Positions 32,853 to 41,417 of a DNA stretch of 53,978 nt are shown here, piece after piece. Positions within the stretch are counted from its first letter, which is position 1, and each line of letters opens with the position of its first letter. The stretch is from a delta proteobacterium NaphS2 (GTDB lineage: Bacteria; Desulfobacterota; DSM-4660; Desulfatiglandales; Desulfatiglandaceae): positions 1 to 53,978 of the forward strand of contig ADZZ01000232.1 of assembly GCA_000179315.1 (NCBI GenBank), given 5' to 3'. The notes under the pieces are model-generated. The model was given only the letters and a program-made list of their open reading frames with translations, was not told the origin of the DNA and searched no databases. The position numbers and the translations under genes were made by a program.

Positions 32853-35540
32853 TCACAATGTTTTTTGACGTGGCAGCCCAATCCGCACATTGTAGGCATC
32901 TTCGTGTAGATCCCTTTCCATGCTGAATCCGATCTTTCGGGCCAGCTTGAGCATTTGCGTGTTTTGGAAGAGAATCGTTCCCCAGACCTCTGTCAATCCC
33001 TCCTTTTGGGCGATAAACAACAAGTGGCGCATTAGGCTTGCCCCGATCCCTTTACCGTGAAATGCATCTCTCACCACCACGGCAAATTCCGCATCCGTTC
33101 CGCCCGGTTTTCGTATGAGTCGCGCCACCCCGAGGAGGCATTCCTCAGGTTCAGCGGCATCCATGGCCACAATGCCCATGTCCTTGTCGTAGTCAATCTG
33201 GGTAAATACCACCAGCATCTTATGAGAGAGGGATTTGAGCGGCGAAAAGAAACGGTAGTAGATGCTTTCTCTTGAAAGGGATTCAAAAAGCGCCAGCAAC
33301 ATGGGGGCATCTTCCGGTTTGATGGGCCGCAGGAACAGGTTGAGCCCCTGCCGGGTCGTTGTCGTCAGTTCATATTGATTGGGATACGGGCTGATCACGA
33401 GGTGTTGGGGTGCACAGACCTGTGAGGGTGCCACGCGCACTCTTCCGTCCACGGCGCAGATACGGTCCGCCTGAAGAATCATGGGGTTGATGTCCAGTTC
33501 CACGATTTCCGGAAAATCCGAGACCATCTGGGAGAGGCGGATCAGGGCTTCCTCGAGAAGATCGAGCCGGGCTGGCGGTTTGTTTCGGTACCCTGCCAGC
33601 ATCCGGTAGACTTTCGTACTTTCAATGATACGCCGGGCAAGCAGACGGTTTAGCGGCGGCAGCGCAATGGCCCGGTCTTTGAGGATTTCCGTCATGATCC
33701 CGCCCATTCCGAAGATGAGCACGGGACCGAAAAGGGGGTCGCGCTTGCTTCCCAGAATCACTTCGTAGTCATGGATGCCCGCCATGGGCTGCACGGCGAC
33801 CCCGTCGATGGACGCTTCGGGGTTGTAGGCTTGCGCGCTTTGGACAATCTGATCAAAGGCCGCCCGGACATCTTTCTCCGAACGAAGATTCAACTGAACA
33901 CCGCTGGCATCAGACTTGTGAGTGATGTCCCGGGAATGAATCTTCATGGCCACGGGAAACCCCATATGGTCCGCCAGATGGACCGCCTGGTCCGCATTTT
34001 TCGCCAATTCCGTGGGAACGACGGGAATACCGTAGGCATCGAAGAGGTTTTTGGATTCGATCTCCGTCAGTTGCGCTCCACCGGTTTTCAGGACGTTCCG
34101 GATGATTTCCCGTGCCCTTTCGCGGTCGAAGGTGAGATTCCGGGGCAGGCGTGGGGGGATTTCCTGAAGCAGTTCCAGGTTTCGCTTGTAGGCAAACAGA
34201 TGAACAAATGCGGCGATGGCCCGTTCGGGTGTATCGTAGGTGGGAATTCCCTCTTTGTTGAGTATTCGGCGCCCTTCATCAATACTTTGTCCCCCCATCC
34301 AAACGGCAAATATGGGGGGACAGGGCCTCGAACGAACGAGCTCTGACACGGCCCGGGAAACGGCGGTGCCGCTGCTGAGCGACTGGGGAACAAAAATGAT
34401 GACCAATGCGGCGATTTCCCTGGCGGAAAGAACGATATCCATGGCCTGCCGCCATCGTTCGGGCGGAGCATCCCCCAAAATGTCCATGGGGTTGGAGCGG
34501 CTCCAGAAAGGCGGCAGAACGGAATCCAGTTTTTGAAGCGTCTCGGGGGCGAGGGTGGCGGGTTCCAAATCGAAAGCAGAAAGGGCATCCGCCGCCATGA
34601 CGCCGGGGCCGCCCCCGTTGGTGATGATGCCAAGTCCCGGCCCCGACGGCAAAGGTTGCTTTGCCATCAGTTCGGCACAGTCGAAAAGTTCGCTGATGGT
34701 GTTGACCCGCTGGACCCCGGCCCGTTTAAAGGCGGCGTCGTAGATGGCATCCTCTCCGGCCAGGGCGCCGGTATGGGATGAAGCTGCTGCTGCCCCGGCA
34801 CGGGACCGCCCGGATTTCAGCAGCACGATGGGTTTGACCCGGGATATGGCCCGGGCGGCTCCCATGAACTTTCTGACATTGGTAAGGCTTTCAATATACA
34901 AAACGATGCTTTTGACATCCGAATCGTCCCCCAGATAATTGATAAGATCTCCGAAATCCACATCCAGCATGGATCCGATGCTCACGAAATGGCTGAAACC
35001 AATGCCTTCCTGAATGGAGAGATCCAGGATTGCCCCACAGATGGCGCCGCTTTGAGAGATAAAGGCCATTTTTCCGGGAAGCGGCATGATGCTGGCGAAA
35101 CTGGCGTTCAGTCTGACGCCGGAGGACACGATTCCCATGCAGTTGGGACCAATGATGCGAAGACCGCCCTTGGCTGCTTCTTTAAGGATCCTAAGCTCCA
35201 ATTCCCGACCCTTTTCTCCGATTTCCTTGCCGCCGGCAGACAAGACAATGGCACTGGCAACGCTGCATTTTACGCACTCCCGGATAATTTCCGGAACACC
35301 GGCGATGGGAGTGGCGATGACAGCCAGATCGACGGGTCGTTTCATTTTCAGAATGGATGCATGGGTTTTAAGGCCGAAAAGGGTTTGATGTTTCGGATTG
35401 ATGGGAATGATGTCCCCTTTGAAACCCCCTTGGAGCAAGTTGCTCATGACGGACCGTCCGATGCTGTCCGGCCGTTCACTGGCACCTACGACGGCCACGG
35501 AATTAGGCCGGAATATCTTTTCCAGATGATGGATGCTCAT
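32853..35540 (-). CDS. ADP-forming acyl-CoA synthetase fused to GNAT acetyltransferase
   Basis: The 895-residue protein has a CoA-binding domain (IFRPNSVAVVGASERPDSIG), a succinyl-CoA-ligase-like domain with the phospho-His in ASSHTGALAGEDAIYDAAF, an ATP-grasp domain (about 475-690) and a C-terminal GNAT domain (DAFHGKGIGASLMRHLLFIAQ). This is the architecture of Pat/PatZ-type protein acetyltransferases and of bifunctional acetate-CoA ligases. Whether the ligase half is active cannot be decided, but its His is present. GAGGAAAG before 35540 sets the start. It may convert acyl-CoA to acid plus ATP, or acetylate acyl-CoA synthetases such as the one at 48010. Confidence 0.87.
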   Translation of the reverse strand: MSIHHLEKIFRPNSVAVVGASERPDSIGRSVMSNLLQGGFKGDIIPINPKHQTLFGLKTHASILKMKRPVDLAVIATPIAGVPEIIRECVKCSVASAIVLSAGGKEIGEKGRELELRILKEAAKGGLRIIGPNCMGIVSSGVRLNASFASIMPLPGKMAFISQSGAICGAILDLSIQEGIGFSHFVSIGSMLDVDFGDLINYLGDDSDVKSIVLYIESLTNVRKFMGAARAISRVKPIVLLKSGRSRAGAAAASSHTGALAGEDAIYDAAFKRAGVQRVNTISELFDCAELMAKQPLPSGPGLGIITNGGGPGVMAADALSAFDLEPATLAPETLQKLDSVLPPFWSRSNPMDILGDAPPERWRQAMDIVLSAREIAALVIIFVPQSLSSGTAVSRAVSELVRSRPCPPIFAVWMGGQSIDEGRRILNKEGIPTYDTPERAIAAFVHLFAYKRNLELLQEIPPRLPRNLTFDRERAREIIRNVLKTGGAQLTEIESKNLFDAYGIPVVPTELAKNADQAVHLADHMGFPVAMKIHSRDITHKSDASGVQLNLRSEKDVRAAFDQIVQSAQAYNPEASIDGVAVQPMAGIHDYEVILGSKRDPLFGPVLIFGMGGIMTEILKDRAIALPPLNRLLARRIIESTKVYRMLAGYRNKPPARLDLLEEALIRLSQMVSDFPEIVELDINPMILQADRICAVDGRVRVAPSQVCAPQHLVISPYPNQYELTTTTRQGLNLFLRPIKPEDAPMLLALFESLSRESIYYRFFSPLKSLSHKMLVVFTQIDYDKDMGIVAMDAAEPEECLLGVARLIRKPGGTDAEFAVVVRDAFHGKGIGASLMRHLLFIAQKEGLTEVWGTILFQNTQMLKLARKIGFSMERDLHEDAYNVRIGLPRQKTL

Positions 35541-35611
35541 TTCTTTCCTCACGGTCAAATGGGCTGGCCTCGGTCGCGTAAAACCGATTCAACCGCTTAT
35601 AAATTCAAGAG

Positions 35612-36769
35612 TCAGGAAACACCGAAAAAACGTCCATAGGCATGTTTCGCGACCCACTGAAGAGAGTAGAGAAAGGATTGCGTATAGTGATTGACCTGAA
35701 AATTGCATGTCGACAGACAGCGCGGGCTGCATTCCCTCTTCCGTTCCGCCAGGATGACCGGATCAAACCTGGGGCCCCTATAGATATCGCCCCAATCCTC
35801 CCTTGTCCCATAGAGTTCGAAGCACGGCGCAAAACTTCCGTCCAAGCGGATTACCATGGAGAGTTCTCCCGCCCGACAGGGCCAGGGAGCCAGTCGGTGT
35901 CGGATGAAATCTTTCATCAACTTAAGGTGTTCGATTGAATTGACCATCGTGTACCCTTTCAGATTTTTCTGAACAAGCCAGTCGATAACCGCATCAATCT
36001 CCCGGAATTGATTTTCATTTTCCAATTGAAATACATCGTTGCCCTCAAAATCATCATACGCGATCAAAGGCGGCTCATTGATATGGTAATCCGTCGCAAT
36101 GCCGTATTCATGTGCAATTTCAGTGAGTGCTTTTACGTCCGTCGAATTATCCTTTGTGATGTTTATATTAAAAAAGGCTATGTAATCATGTTCTTTTTCC
36201 TGTTGAACCAGGTATTCAAACTGAGGTTTTATTCGATCAAATGATTTGGGAATGCCATCAAATCCATTGACGGAATCCACGGCAAGGTTGATCGTGGAAA
36301 CGCCCGCTTTGCCGATTTCATCTATAAACGGCGCATCCAGAAGAATGCCGTTTGTCGGTAGATAAACGAAAAAGCCCCTTTCAACGGCATATCGGGTAAT
36401 TTCGATTATAAAATCCTTTCGTATCAAGGGTTCACCCCCCATATAGGCCAACACCCTGCAACCCACATTTTGCAGCCAATCTATTGCGTCTTTAGCGGTT
36501 TTTGTTGTCATTCCCGGAATTTTTCTTCCCCTGCTATAGCAATAATGACAGTCCAGATTGCAGTTGAGGTCGGTATACAGGTAGCATAGTATGGGCCTGA
36601 ATTCCTTGCTGTATATCCGCGATCGGATATAAGGCATCAGCCAGCTGTTATAGGCCCTGGCGAAATTTTTAAGATGGTACCTTGAGTTGTGTTTCTTCTT
36701 GGTTCGACTAAAATACGTTAGCCGATTGAGTCCTTCGTTCGCACCATTTGATTCCATTGTAGACCCCAT
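35612..36769 (-). CDS. radical SAM protein with SPASM-like C-terminus
   Basis: The 385-residue protein has the radical SAM cluster motif in LNCNLDCHYCYSRG, the SAM-binding GGEP in YMGGEPLIRKD, and a C-terminal cysteine set (PWPCRAGE, FAPCFELYG, ECSPRCLSTCNF) that fits an auxiliary Fe-S cluster domain. A longer reading begins at 36823, but AAGGTG precedes the ATG at 36769. It resembles MoaA/heme-carboxy-lyase-like proteins, but no peptide substrate or partner gene is visible. It lies alone between the acyl-CoA synthetase and a dead ATPase fragment. Confidence 0.83.
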   Translation of the reverse strand: MGSTMESNGANEGLNRLTYFSRTKKKHNSRYHLKNFARAYNSWLMPYIRSRIYSKEFRPILCYLYTDLNCNLDCHYCYSRGRKIPGMTTKTAKDAIDWLQNVGCRVLAYMGGEPLIRKDFIIEITRYAVERGFFVYLPTNGILLDAPFIDEIGKAGVSTINLAVDSVNGFDGIPKSFDRIKPQFEYLVQQEKEHDYIAFFNINITKDNSTDVKALTEIAHEYGIATDYHINEPPLIAYDDFEGNDVFQLENENQFREIDAVIDWLVQKNLKGYTMVNSIEHLKLMKDFIRHRLAPWPCRAGELSMVIRLDGSFAPCFELYGTREDWGDIYRGPRFDPVILAERKRECSPRCLSTCNFQVNHYTQSFLYSLQWVAKHAYGRFFGVS

Positions 36770-36925
36770 CGATTCACCTTGATGAATGCGTCTGTTTGTA
36801 TAATCATCATCTGTAATCAGCATATTGTAAATAGACTGAAAGTATCATTTTTATGGGTAAACTTCCCAAGAGGACAGGGATGTTTTCCTGAAAAGATAAT
36901 GAAGAAATAACCGGGTGATACGCCG

Positions 36926-37417
36926 GGACAGCAACCGGAATTGAAGGAAAATATGGAAAAAATGATGTCCTGCCAGAGAGGCATGCGTAGAACGGCGCCG
37001 GCGACGAAAAAGACCATCCCGATGCCGATGGCGAGAAACGCAATCAGTCGGCTCAGGTAGGCGATTTCCTTTCTAAGGGGTGAGACCTCCTCCCCTGATC
37101 GCTGAGAAAGGTGGGCGATTTTGCCGAATTCCGTGTCCATGCCCGTGGCAAAGACCAGGGCCCGCCCCTTTCCGGATACCAACGATGTCCCCGCCAGAAG
37201 AACGTTGGAACTGCGTAGCGGCTCCTCTTCACGGGAGGCCTCGGCATTGTGCGCTTTCGGAACCCACTCACCGGTAATGGTTGCGTTGTTGACACGGATC
37301 GCATAACTTTCCGTCACGCGGCAATCCGCTGGAATCCGGTCCCCGGGCTCCAGCAGGATCACGTCGCTCGGCACCAGCGTTTCCACCGTGATCTCCACGG
37401 GAATCCCGGCATCTTAT
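36926..37417 (-). pseudogene. P-type cation ATPase fragment
   Basis: About 160 residues match the actuator domain and the next membrane segment of P2-type ATPases: VETLVPSDVILLEPGDRIPADCRV, ATITGEW, FATGMDTEFGKIAHL and RLIAFLAIGIGMVFFVAGAVL. The essential TGES motif reads TGEW. Stops (TGA TAA) lie just upstream of the matching part, and after LWQDIIFSI the family sequence is lost. There is no phosphorylation (DKTG) domain. This is a gene remnant. The 90 bases between it and the ISAzo13 element show nothing recognisable. Confidence 0.75.
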
Positions 37418-37506
37418 CATTTCCAGGGGTGTGTTGAGGCATCTCCGGATCGGTCAGGACAAGAGTCTGACGGATGTTTTGAGAATTGACGGGGGCTTTC
37501 ACCTTC

Positions 37507-38801
37507 TTAGAGTCTGTCCGTTAATAACTTGAACATTTAGGGCGAATAGAATAGTTCCATTCGCCATGAAAATCGGCCTTAAACAAATTGACGTTCTCAA
37601 GTTCGGTGTCAGTTACTTTGATCCCCTTTGGATAACTGTTGGAGTCAATCTCAGCCTGAATCTTAAGGCCTTGTCGAGTGGTTGTGTTGGCTATCAGATT
37701 CACAATTACCTCGTGACTCGTCAACGGCTTGCCACGCCAATTCATGCTGATATGACTGAACATTCGATGTTCAATTTTATTCCATTTGCTTGTGCCAGGA
37801 GGGAGATGGCACACGGAGATTTCAAGACCTTGGTCATCTGCAAACCGTTGAAGTTCAATTTTCCAAAGCCGAATTCGATATCCGTTACTACCGCCTCCAT
37901 CCGCCGTTATGAGAAGTTGTTTTGCTTCCGGATAAGTTTGCTGGCCCATTCTTTTCCACCAACGACGGATACTCTCGACAGCAAAGGATGATGTGTCATG
38001 ATCAATGCCAACGCTGACCCAGCCAACATTTGCTGTCTGATCATATACACCATATGGGTTAACCTTGCCCAAATTTTTGTCAGCAAAATCGTGTACTCGG
38101 ACAGAATCCGGTTGTCCTTTTGGTTGCCATTCCCGGCCTGCGTTTTTAAAATCTCCAACAAGCTCCTTTTTCTTGGTGTCAACAGAAATAACCGGTTGGT
38201 TATTCTCCTGAAATACTTTTACCTGGTTGTAAATATAGCGAAACTGGGCATCGCGGTCCGGATGACGGGAACCTTCACGAACCTTGCGGTTCGCTTGGAG
38301 ACTGTAACCCAAATCGGCCAACAGTTCCGATACCTTTTGCCGACCGATTTTGTGCCCCATAACCTGCAAAGCTCTCGACAGCTGCCTCGTGCTTTTGCAT
38401 GTCCAGCGCAGTGGCGATTCGGGATCGCCTCGGGTGGTTGGTTCAACCATCCCTTCCAAGTCACGAAGGATGATCGGGTTGACCTTGGTAATAGGTTTTC
38501 GACCACCCCCTCTGGCCCGTGTTCGATTGGTAGCAGGCTTTGCAGCATTTGACGGTTCAATTTCTTTGAGGCCCTGATAAATAGTTGTTCTTGAAAGGCC
38601 TGTAGCCTTGGAAACAGCTGATATACCACCACGACCAAGAGATTTTGCCTCTGCGGCAGCCCACAGGCGACGGCCTTTTTCATCAAGAATTGGAAGGAGC
38701 GTATTAAACTTTTCATTCACTATCGGTTCGATTTTATTTTCCATAAATTACCGATAGCATAATGACGCTATTTGTTCAAGTTATTTATGGACAGATTCTT
38801 A
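37507..38801 (-). mobile_element. complete ISAzo13-family element
   Basis: The 1295-bp element has imperfect terminal inverted repeats of 29 bp, 25 matching, at 37507-37535 and 38773-38801 (core tctgtcc and ataacttgaaca). Both outer ends read TTA, which could be a 3-bp target duplication or part of the ends. The second copy at 3182-3940 is identical where present. The element sits between a dead P-type ATPase fragment and the 3' hairpin of the first hsp20 gene. Confidence 0.85.
37521..38744 (-). CDS. ISAzo13-family transposase
   Basis: The 407-residue transposase is intact. It has an N-terminal helix-turn-helix (GGISAVSKATGLSRTTIYQGL), a linker typical of ISAzo13 (TRGDPESPLRWTCKSTRQL) and an RNase-H-like core with VISVDTKKKELVG, LITADGGGSNGYRIRLW and CHLPPGTSKWNKIEHRMFSHI supplying the acidic residues. 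The frame fills almost the whole element. A truncated identical copy lies at 3176. The intact gene suggests the element is still mobile. Confidence 0.93.
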   Translation of the reverse strand: MENKIEPIVNEKFNTLLPILDEKGRRLWAAAEAKSLGRGGISAVSKATGLSRTTIYQGLKEIEPSNAAKPATNRTRARGGGRKPITKVNPIILRDLEGMVEPTTRGDPESPLRWTCKSTRQLSRALQVMGHKIGRQKVSELLADLGYSLQANRKVREGSRHPDRDAQFRYIYNQVKVFQENNQPVISVDTKKKELVGDFKNAGREWQPKGQPDSVRVHDFADKNLGKVNPYGVYDQTANVGWVSVGIDHDTSSFAVESIRRWWKRMGQQTYPEAKQLLITADGGGSNGYRIRLWKIELQRFADDQGLEISVCHLPPGTSKWNKIEHRMFSHISMNWRGKPLTSHEVIVNLIANTTTRQGLKIQAEIDSNSYPKGIKVTDTELENVNLFKADFHGEWNYSIRPKCSSY

Positions 38802-38820
38802 CGCGATTGTCACGCGCTTG

Positions 38821-38861
38821 AGCCGGGCGGGGCGAATCCCCCATGGAACCCCCGCCCGGCT
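38821..38861 (-). terminator. 3' hairpin of hsp20 copy 1
   Basis: AGCCGGGCGGGG (38821-38832) pairs with its complement at 38850-38861, a perfect 12-bp stem, directly downstream of the hsp20 stop at 38888. A sequence-related hairpin follows the third hsp20 (42136-42174); the intervening block cggctgaaccaccttgagcg is identical in both. No T-tract follows on the minus strand, so mRNA stabilisation is as likely as termination. Confidence 0.6.
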
Positions 38862-38887
38862 GAACCACCTTGAGCGCAGCATATGGA

Positions 38888-39343
38888 TCAGCCCGCCTTG
38901 ATTTCAATCTTCCTTTGGGCGATTTTTTCCGACTTTTTGAGTTTAATCATGAGGATGCCATCCTTATAGGTTGCATCCACGTTGTCCGATTCCACTTCGG
39001 CCGGAAGTCGAAGGGACCGGACGAATGAACCATAGCTTCGCTCCACACGGTGGTAATTCTCCTCCTTATCCTCTTTCTCCTGTTTTCGCTCGCCCCGGAC
39101 GGTCAACACATTGTCATGAAGGTTGATCTCGATTTCCTTTGGGTCCATTCCCGACAGTTCCGCCCGAACCAGCACCTCTTTCGGGGTTTCGGATACATCC
39201 AGCGCCGGACTCCAGACCGATACCTCGGTTCCTCCGCCAAAGGGCCTCCAGTCGAAAAAACGATCAAACAGGCTATCCATCTCCCGTCTCAGAGTGACAA
39301 TATCCCCGGGACGGCTCCAGGGTACCAGATCTCGCATTTTCAT
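38888..39343 (-). CDS. Hsp20/alpha-crystallin small heat-shock protein (copy 1)
   Basis: The 151-residue protein has the alpha-crystallin domain: SPALDVSETPKEVLVRAELSGM, EINLHDNVLTVRGERKQE, YHRVERSYGSFVRSLRLP (the FxRxxxLP motif), and VDATYKDGILMIKLKK (A-x-x-x-n-GvL motif as DGILMI). The short C-terminal tail IAQRKIEI is like an I-x-I anchor. It is very close to copy 3 at 42202. GAGGAGG precedes the ATG at 39343. Its upstream region carries promoter module copy B. It is a holdase chaperone. Confidence 0.93.
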   Translation of the reverse strand: MKMRDLVPWSRPGDIVTLRREMDSLFDRFFDWRPFGGGTEVSVWSPALDVSETPKEVLVRAELSGMDPKEIEINLHDNVLTVRGERKQEKEDKEENYHRVERSYGSFVRSLRLPAEVESDNVDATYKDGILMIKLKKSEKIAQRKIEIKAG

Positions 39344-39380
39344 ACATCCCTCCTCGTTTCAATTTGAAACTTCCCTGATC

Positions 39381-39535
39381 TTCGGATCAAATTCTCATTT
39401 TGGCGGAGACGGGCTTGAACGTCTCGCCGATTAATATACTGACGCAGTTCGAACAATATGTCCATAGGTTGAAAGATTCAAACCGTTGGATGGAGGCATT
39501 CATTTTGGCATGGGAATATATCCCGTAAGGTGGGG
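39381..39535 (-). repeat. 155-bp upstream repeat, copy B, containing promoter module B
   Basis: Ungapped partner of 32607-32761. On the minus strand: inverted repeat GGGATATATTCCCA (39511-39524), 29 bases, TTGAAT (39476-39481), 8 bases, CTATGGAC (39460-39467), then TATTGT (39453-39458), 17 bases from TTGAAT. It begins 38 bases upstream of hsp20 copy 1. Conservation is highest over the module elements. Confidence 0.8.
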
Positions 39536-39643
39536 CCCATGCTCCATGGGGGCCGGGAGACATGTTTGTTGTCGGCAGCAGGAGCCCGGGGCAACTTTCA
39601 CTCGCTCAACGGGCGGGGAGGCATTTTTTTATCGCGACCCATT

Positions 39644-39754
39644 TCAAAATAAAGAAATAGTCGCTACGGGCTGCAAAAACCGGAACGAATCCAATGACAT
39701 GCGCATTTTTGTCTTCAGTTCGGTCAAATTTGATTGTTTCGGGACATTGGTCAT
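39644..39754 (-). pseudogene. receiver-gene remnant
   Basis: Thirty-six codons (VPKQSNLTELKTKMRMSL, then QPVATISLF) align with the C-terminal end of the receiver at 31503-32003 (VAKQADLNELKTRMRMSL, then QPAAMTF). The rest of the gene is missing. It shows that a paralogous receiver once stood upstream of hsp20 copy 1. Confidence 0.7.
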
Positions 39755-39804
39755 GGACGCTCTCCAGCGTTGTTCCCGGCCGGCGAATACTCGATCAGAT
39801 AACG

Positions 39805-40230
39805 TCATTTGTTTTTCTTCCGGTTAAAAGACCGCCGGCTGAACAGATATAATCTGTCATAAAAAAATACCTGCACCGTCATCAACAGCCACATCACATC
39901 CTCGGTCACGCGCTTCCATCCGATGGCTTCGCCGGTGTTGTCAAAGCACCCGCAGTCGATTTCAATTCCAAGGTACATGTTGATCAACATAAACATAATA
40001 AACATCATCAACAGCGCTCCTGAAATGAATGCCGCCGCGCGGGTGCAAAGGCCTATGATAAGAAACAACCCGCAAAACAGTTCAATCCAGGGCAACAAAA
40101 CGGCCACCGGATTTACGCCCCAATATGGCACGAGCTGATAGGCGGCAACCGATTCGGCAAACTGTGCCGGATACACAATTTTACTCGTGCTGGCGCAAAT
40201 AAATACGATGCCGACATAAACTCTCAGCAC
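39805..40230 (-). CDS. MauE/DoxX-family membrane protein
   Basis: The 141-residue protein has four membrane segments ([56 protein letters not shown] and [13 protein letters not shown]) and the periplasmic CGC motif IDCGCFDN seen in MauE-like proteins that work with thioredoxin-like partners in disulfide chemistry. The GTG start at 40230 has no obvious ribosome site, and upstream in-frame sequence stops at once, so the N-terminus is uncertain. It follows the rhodanese gene by 55 bases and closes the redox operon. Confidence 0.78.
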   Translation of the reverse strand: MLRVYVGIVFICASTSKIVYPAQFAESVAAYQLVPYWGVNPVAVLLPWIELFCGLFLIIGLCTRAAAFISGALLMMFIMFMLINMYLGIEIDCGCFDNTGEAIGWKRVTEDVMWLLMTVQVFFYDRLYLFSRRSFNRKKNK

Positions 40231-40285
40231 AAGGGATAGGTATTGACTGTGGTTAAAATAGTTTTGGCCACATCAGGTAATCGAT

Positions 40286-40810
40286 TCATGGCGACACCGG
40301 ATATCCTCTTTTCCGCCATTCGGGTAATCCACCCTTTAAAATCCGGACGTTTTTATGGCCCCTCAGAAACAGTTTATTGGCCAGATACACATCATACAGC
40401 CGGCTGACGGTACGACCGTAGACTATTATTTCCCGTGATTTGTCCGTATCGCTCAGGCCCGCCATATACATAATATCAAAAACAGGTAGCGGAATGTTAA
40501 TGGAACCGGGGATGTGCTCCTCTTTGTAAAAATCTGAAGGTCTGGCATCCACAAACTGGGGATCTCCATATTTCATTTCTCTTTCCGCTGCTTCGGGGGC
40601 CATGATACCGATCTTGTCGTTAAGCGCAATCTTCTGGAACAGCGGGATGCCGTTGGGGTTTGAGTGGTTAAAAACCAATGCGCAAAGACAACTAAAAAAA
40701 AGAATGATGATGAAATCAACGACCGATGATATGAATGGTCTATACTTACGAATGTGGTTCTCAATATGAGTTTTCCGGACAGTCATAAATCGTCGGTTGT
40801 TTCCGAACAT
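40286..40810 (-). CDS. membrane-anchored rhodanese-like protein lacking the active-site Cys
   Basis: The 174-residue protein has one N-terminal membrane segment (SVVDFIIILFFSCLCALVF) and a periplasmic rhodanese fold (FVDARPSDFYKEEHIPGSINIPL ... VRILKGGLPEWRKRGYPV). At the active-site loop the usual Cys is replaced: IIVYGRTVSRLYDV. It should therefore not transfer sulfur and may be a binding or scaffold domain. It lies 25 bases after the TlpA-like gene and before the MauE-like gene. Confidence 0.8.
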   Translation of the reverse strand: MFGNNRRFMTVRKTHIENHIRKYRPFISSVVDFIIILFFSCLCALVFNHSNPNGIPLFQKIALNDKIGIMAPEAAEREMKYGDPQFVDARPSDFYKEEHIPGSINIPLPVFDIMYMAGLSDTDKSREIIVYGRTVSRLYDVYLANKLFLRGHKNVRILKGGLPEWRKRGYPVSP

Positions 40811-40835
40811 CGAAATCTAAATCTGTCTATTCGAT

Positions 40836-41417
40836 TTATTTTGCGTGAAATCTGACAACTTCCAGAACGGCATCGATATCATCAATAATGCCTTCGTGCA
40901 TATAGAGAACGGTTCCCCTTTTGTCGGCCAGGATAATAGTCGGTGTCGACATATAACCGAGGCGGGTGTCGATTTCTTCTTTCGGATCCGCCACCAGGGG
41001 AAATTTGACATCAAATTTATTTTTATAAATATTGACAAGCTTGTCATCATTTCCCACAGCAATTCCCACAAGCTTGACATCTTTATTTAAGTCCGCATCA
41101 TTTGAAATGATATCATACAGTTTGTTCACGTTAGGCGCATTTTTAAGGCATGCCGGGCAAACCACGCTGAAAAACTCTATGACAATGAGCTTGGCCGTTA
41201 TCTGAAACAGGCTAAATTCTGTTCCGGATTCAATCCCCAGATAATTGAGCATATCCGGTTTTGATGTCAGATCCATTTTAAACTCCGGGAGTGTGGAGCC
41301 TTCCGAAATCGATGCGGCCATTACAGCATTTGGAGACGCAATAATTGCGCCGGAAAACATCACCAAAATAAGGACAACAAGCGGCATCAAGACCGTTAAA
41401 TTTTCTTTGATTCTCAA
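40836..41417 (-). CDS. TlpA-like periplasmic thiol-disulfide oxidoreductase
   Basis: The 193-residue protein has an N-terminal signal or anchor (VLMPLVVLILVMFSGAIIA) and a TlpA/peroxiredoxin-like thioredoxin fold. The active site is FFSVVCPACLKNAP (CPAC); the cis-Pro loop reads MSTPTIILAD, followed by GTVLYMHEGI. It probably reduces or exchanges disulfides in the periplasm together with the MauE-like partner. The start is TTG at 41417, which overlaps the stop of a glucan-phosphorylase remnant. It is the first gene of the three-gene redox operon. Confidence 0.82.
   Translation of the reverse strand: MRIKENLTVLMPLVVLILVMFSGAIIASPNAVMAASISEGSTLPEFKMDLTSKPDMLNYLGIESGTEFSLFQITAKLIVIEFFSVVCPACLKNAPNVNKLYDIISNDADLNKDVKLVGIAVGNDDKLVNIYKNKFDVKFPLVADPKEEIDTRLGYMSTPTIILADKRGTVLYMHEGIIDDIDAVLEVVRFHAK

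Larger units (their letters stand above)
39344..39804. other. hsp20 upstream region with repeat and receiver remnant
   Basis: This 461-base gap contains the 155-bp repeat copy B (39381-39535) and a receiver-gene remnant (39644-39754). Between them (39536-39643) and from 39755 to 39804 I see no gene. The whole block looks like a diverged duplicate of material from 31600-32760, rearranged in order. Confidence 0.6.

Noticed and set aside
35632-35639. Fifth copy of CTATGGAC (minus strand)
   Set aside because: It is inside the radical SAM gene and lacks both WTGAAY and the inverted repeat at the required distances.
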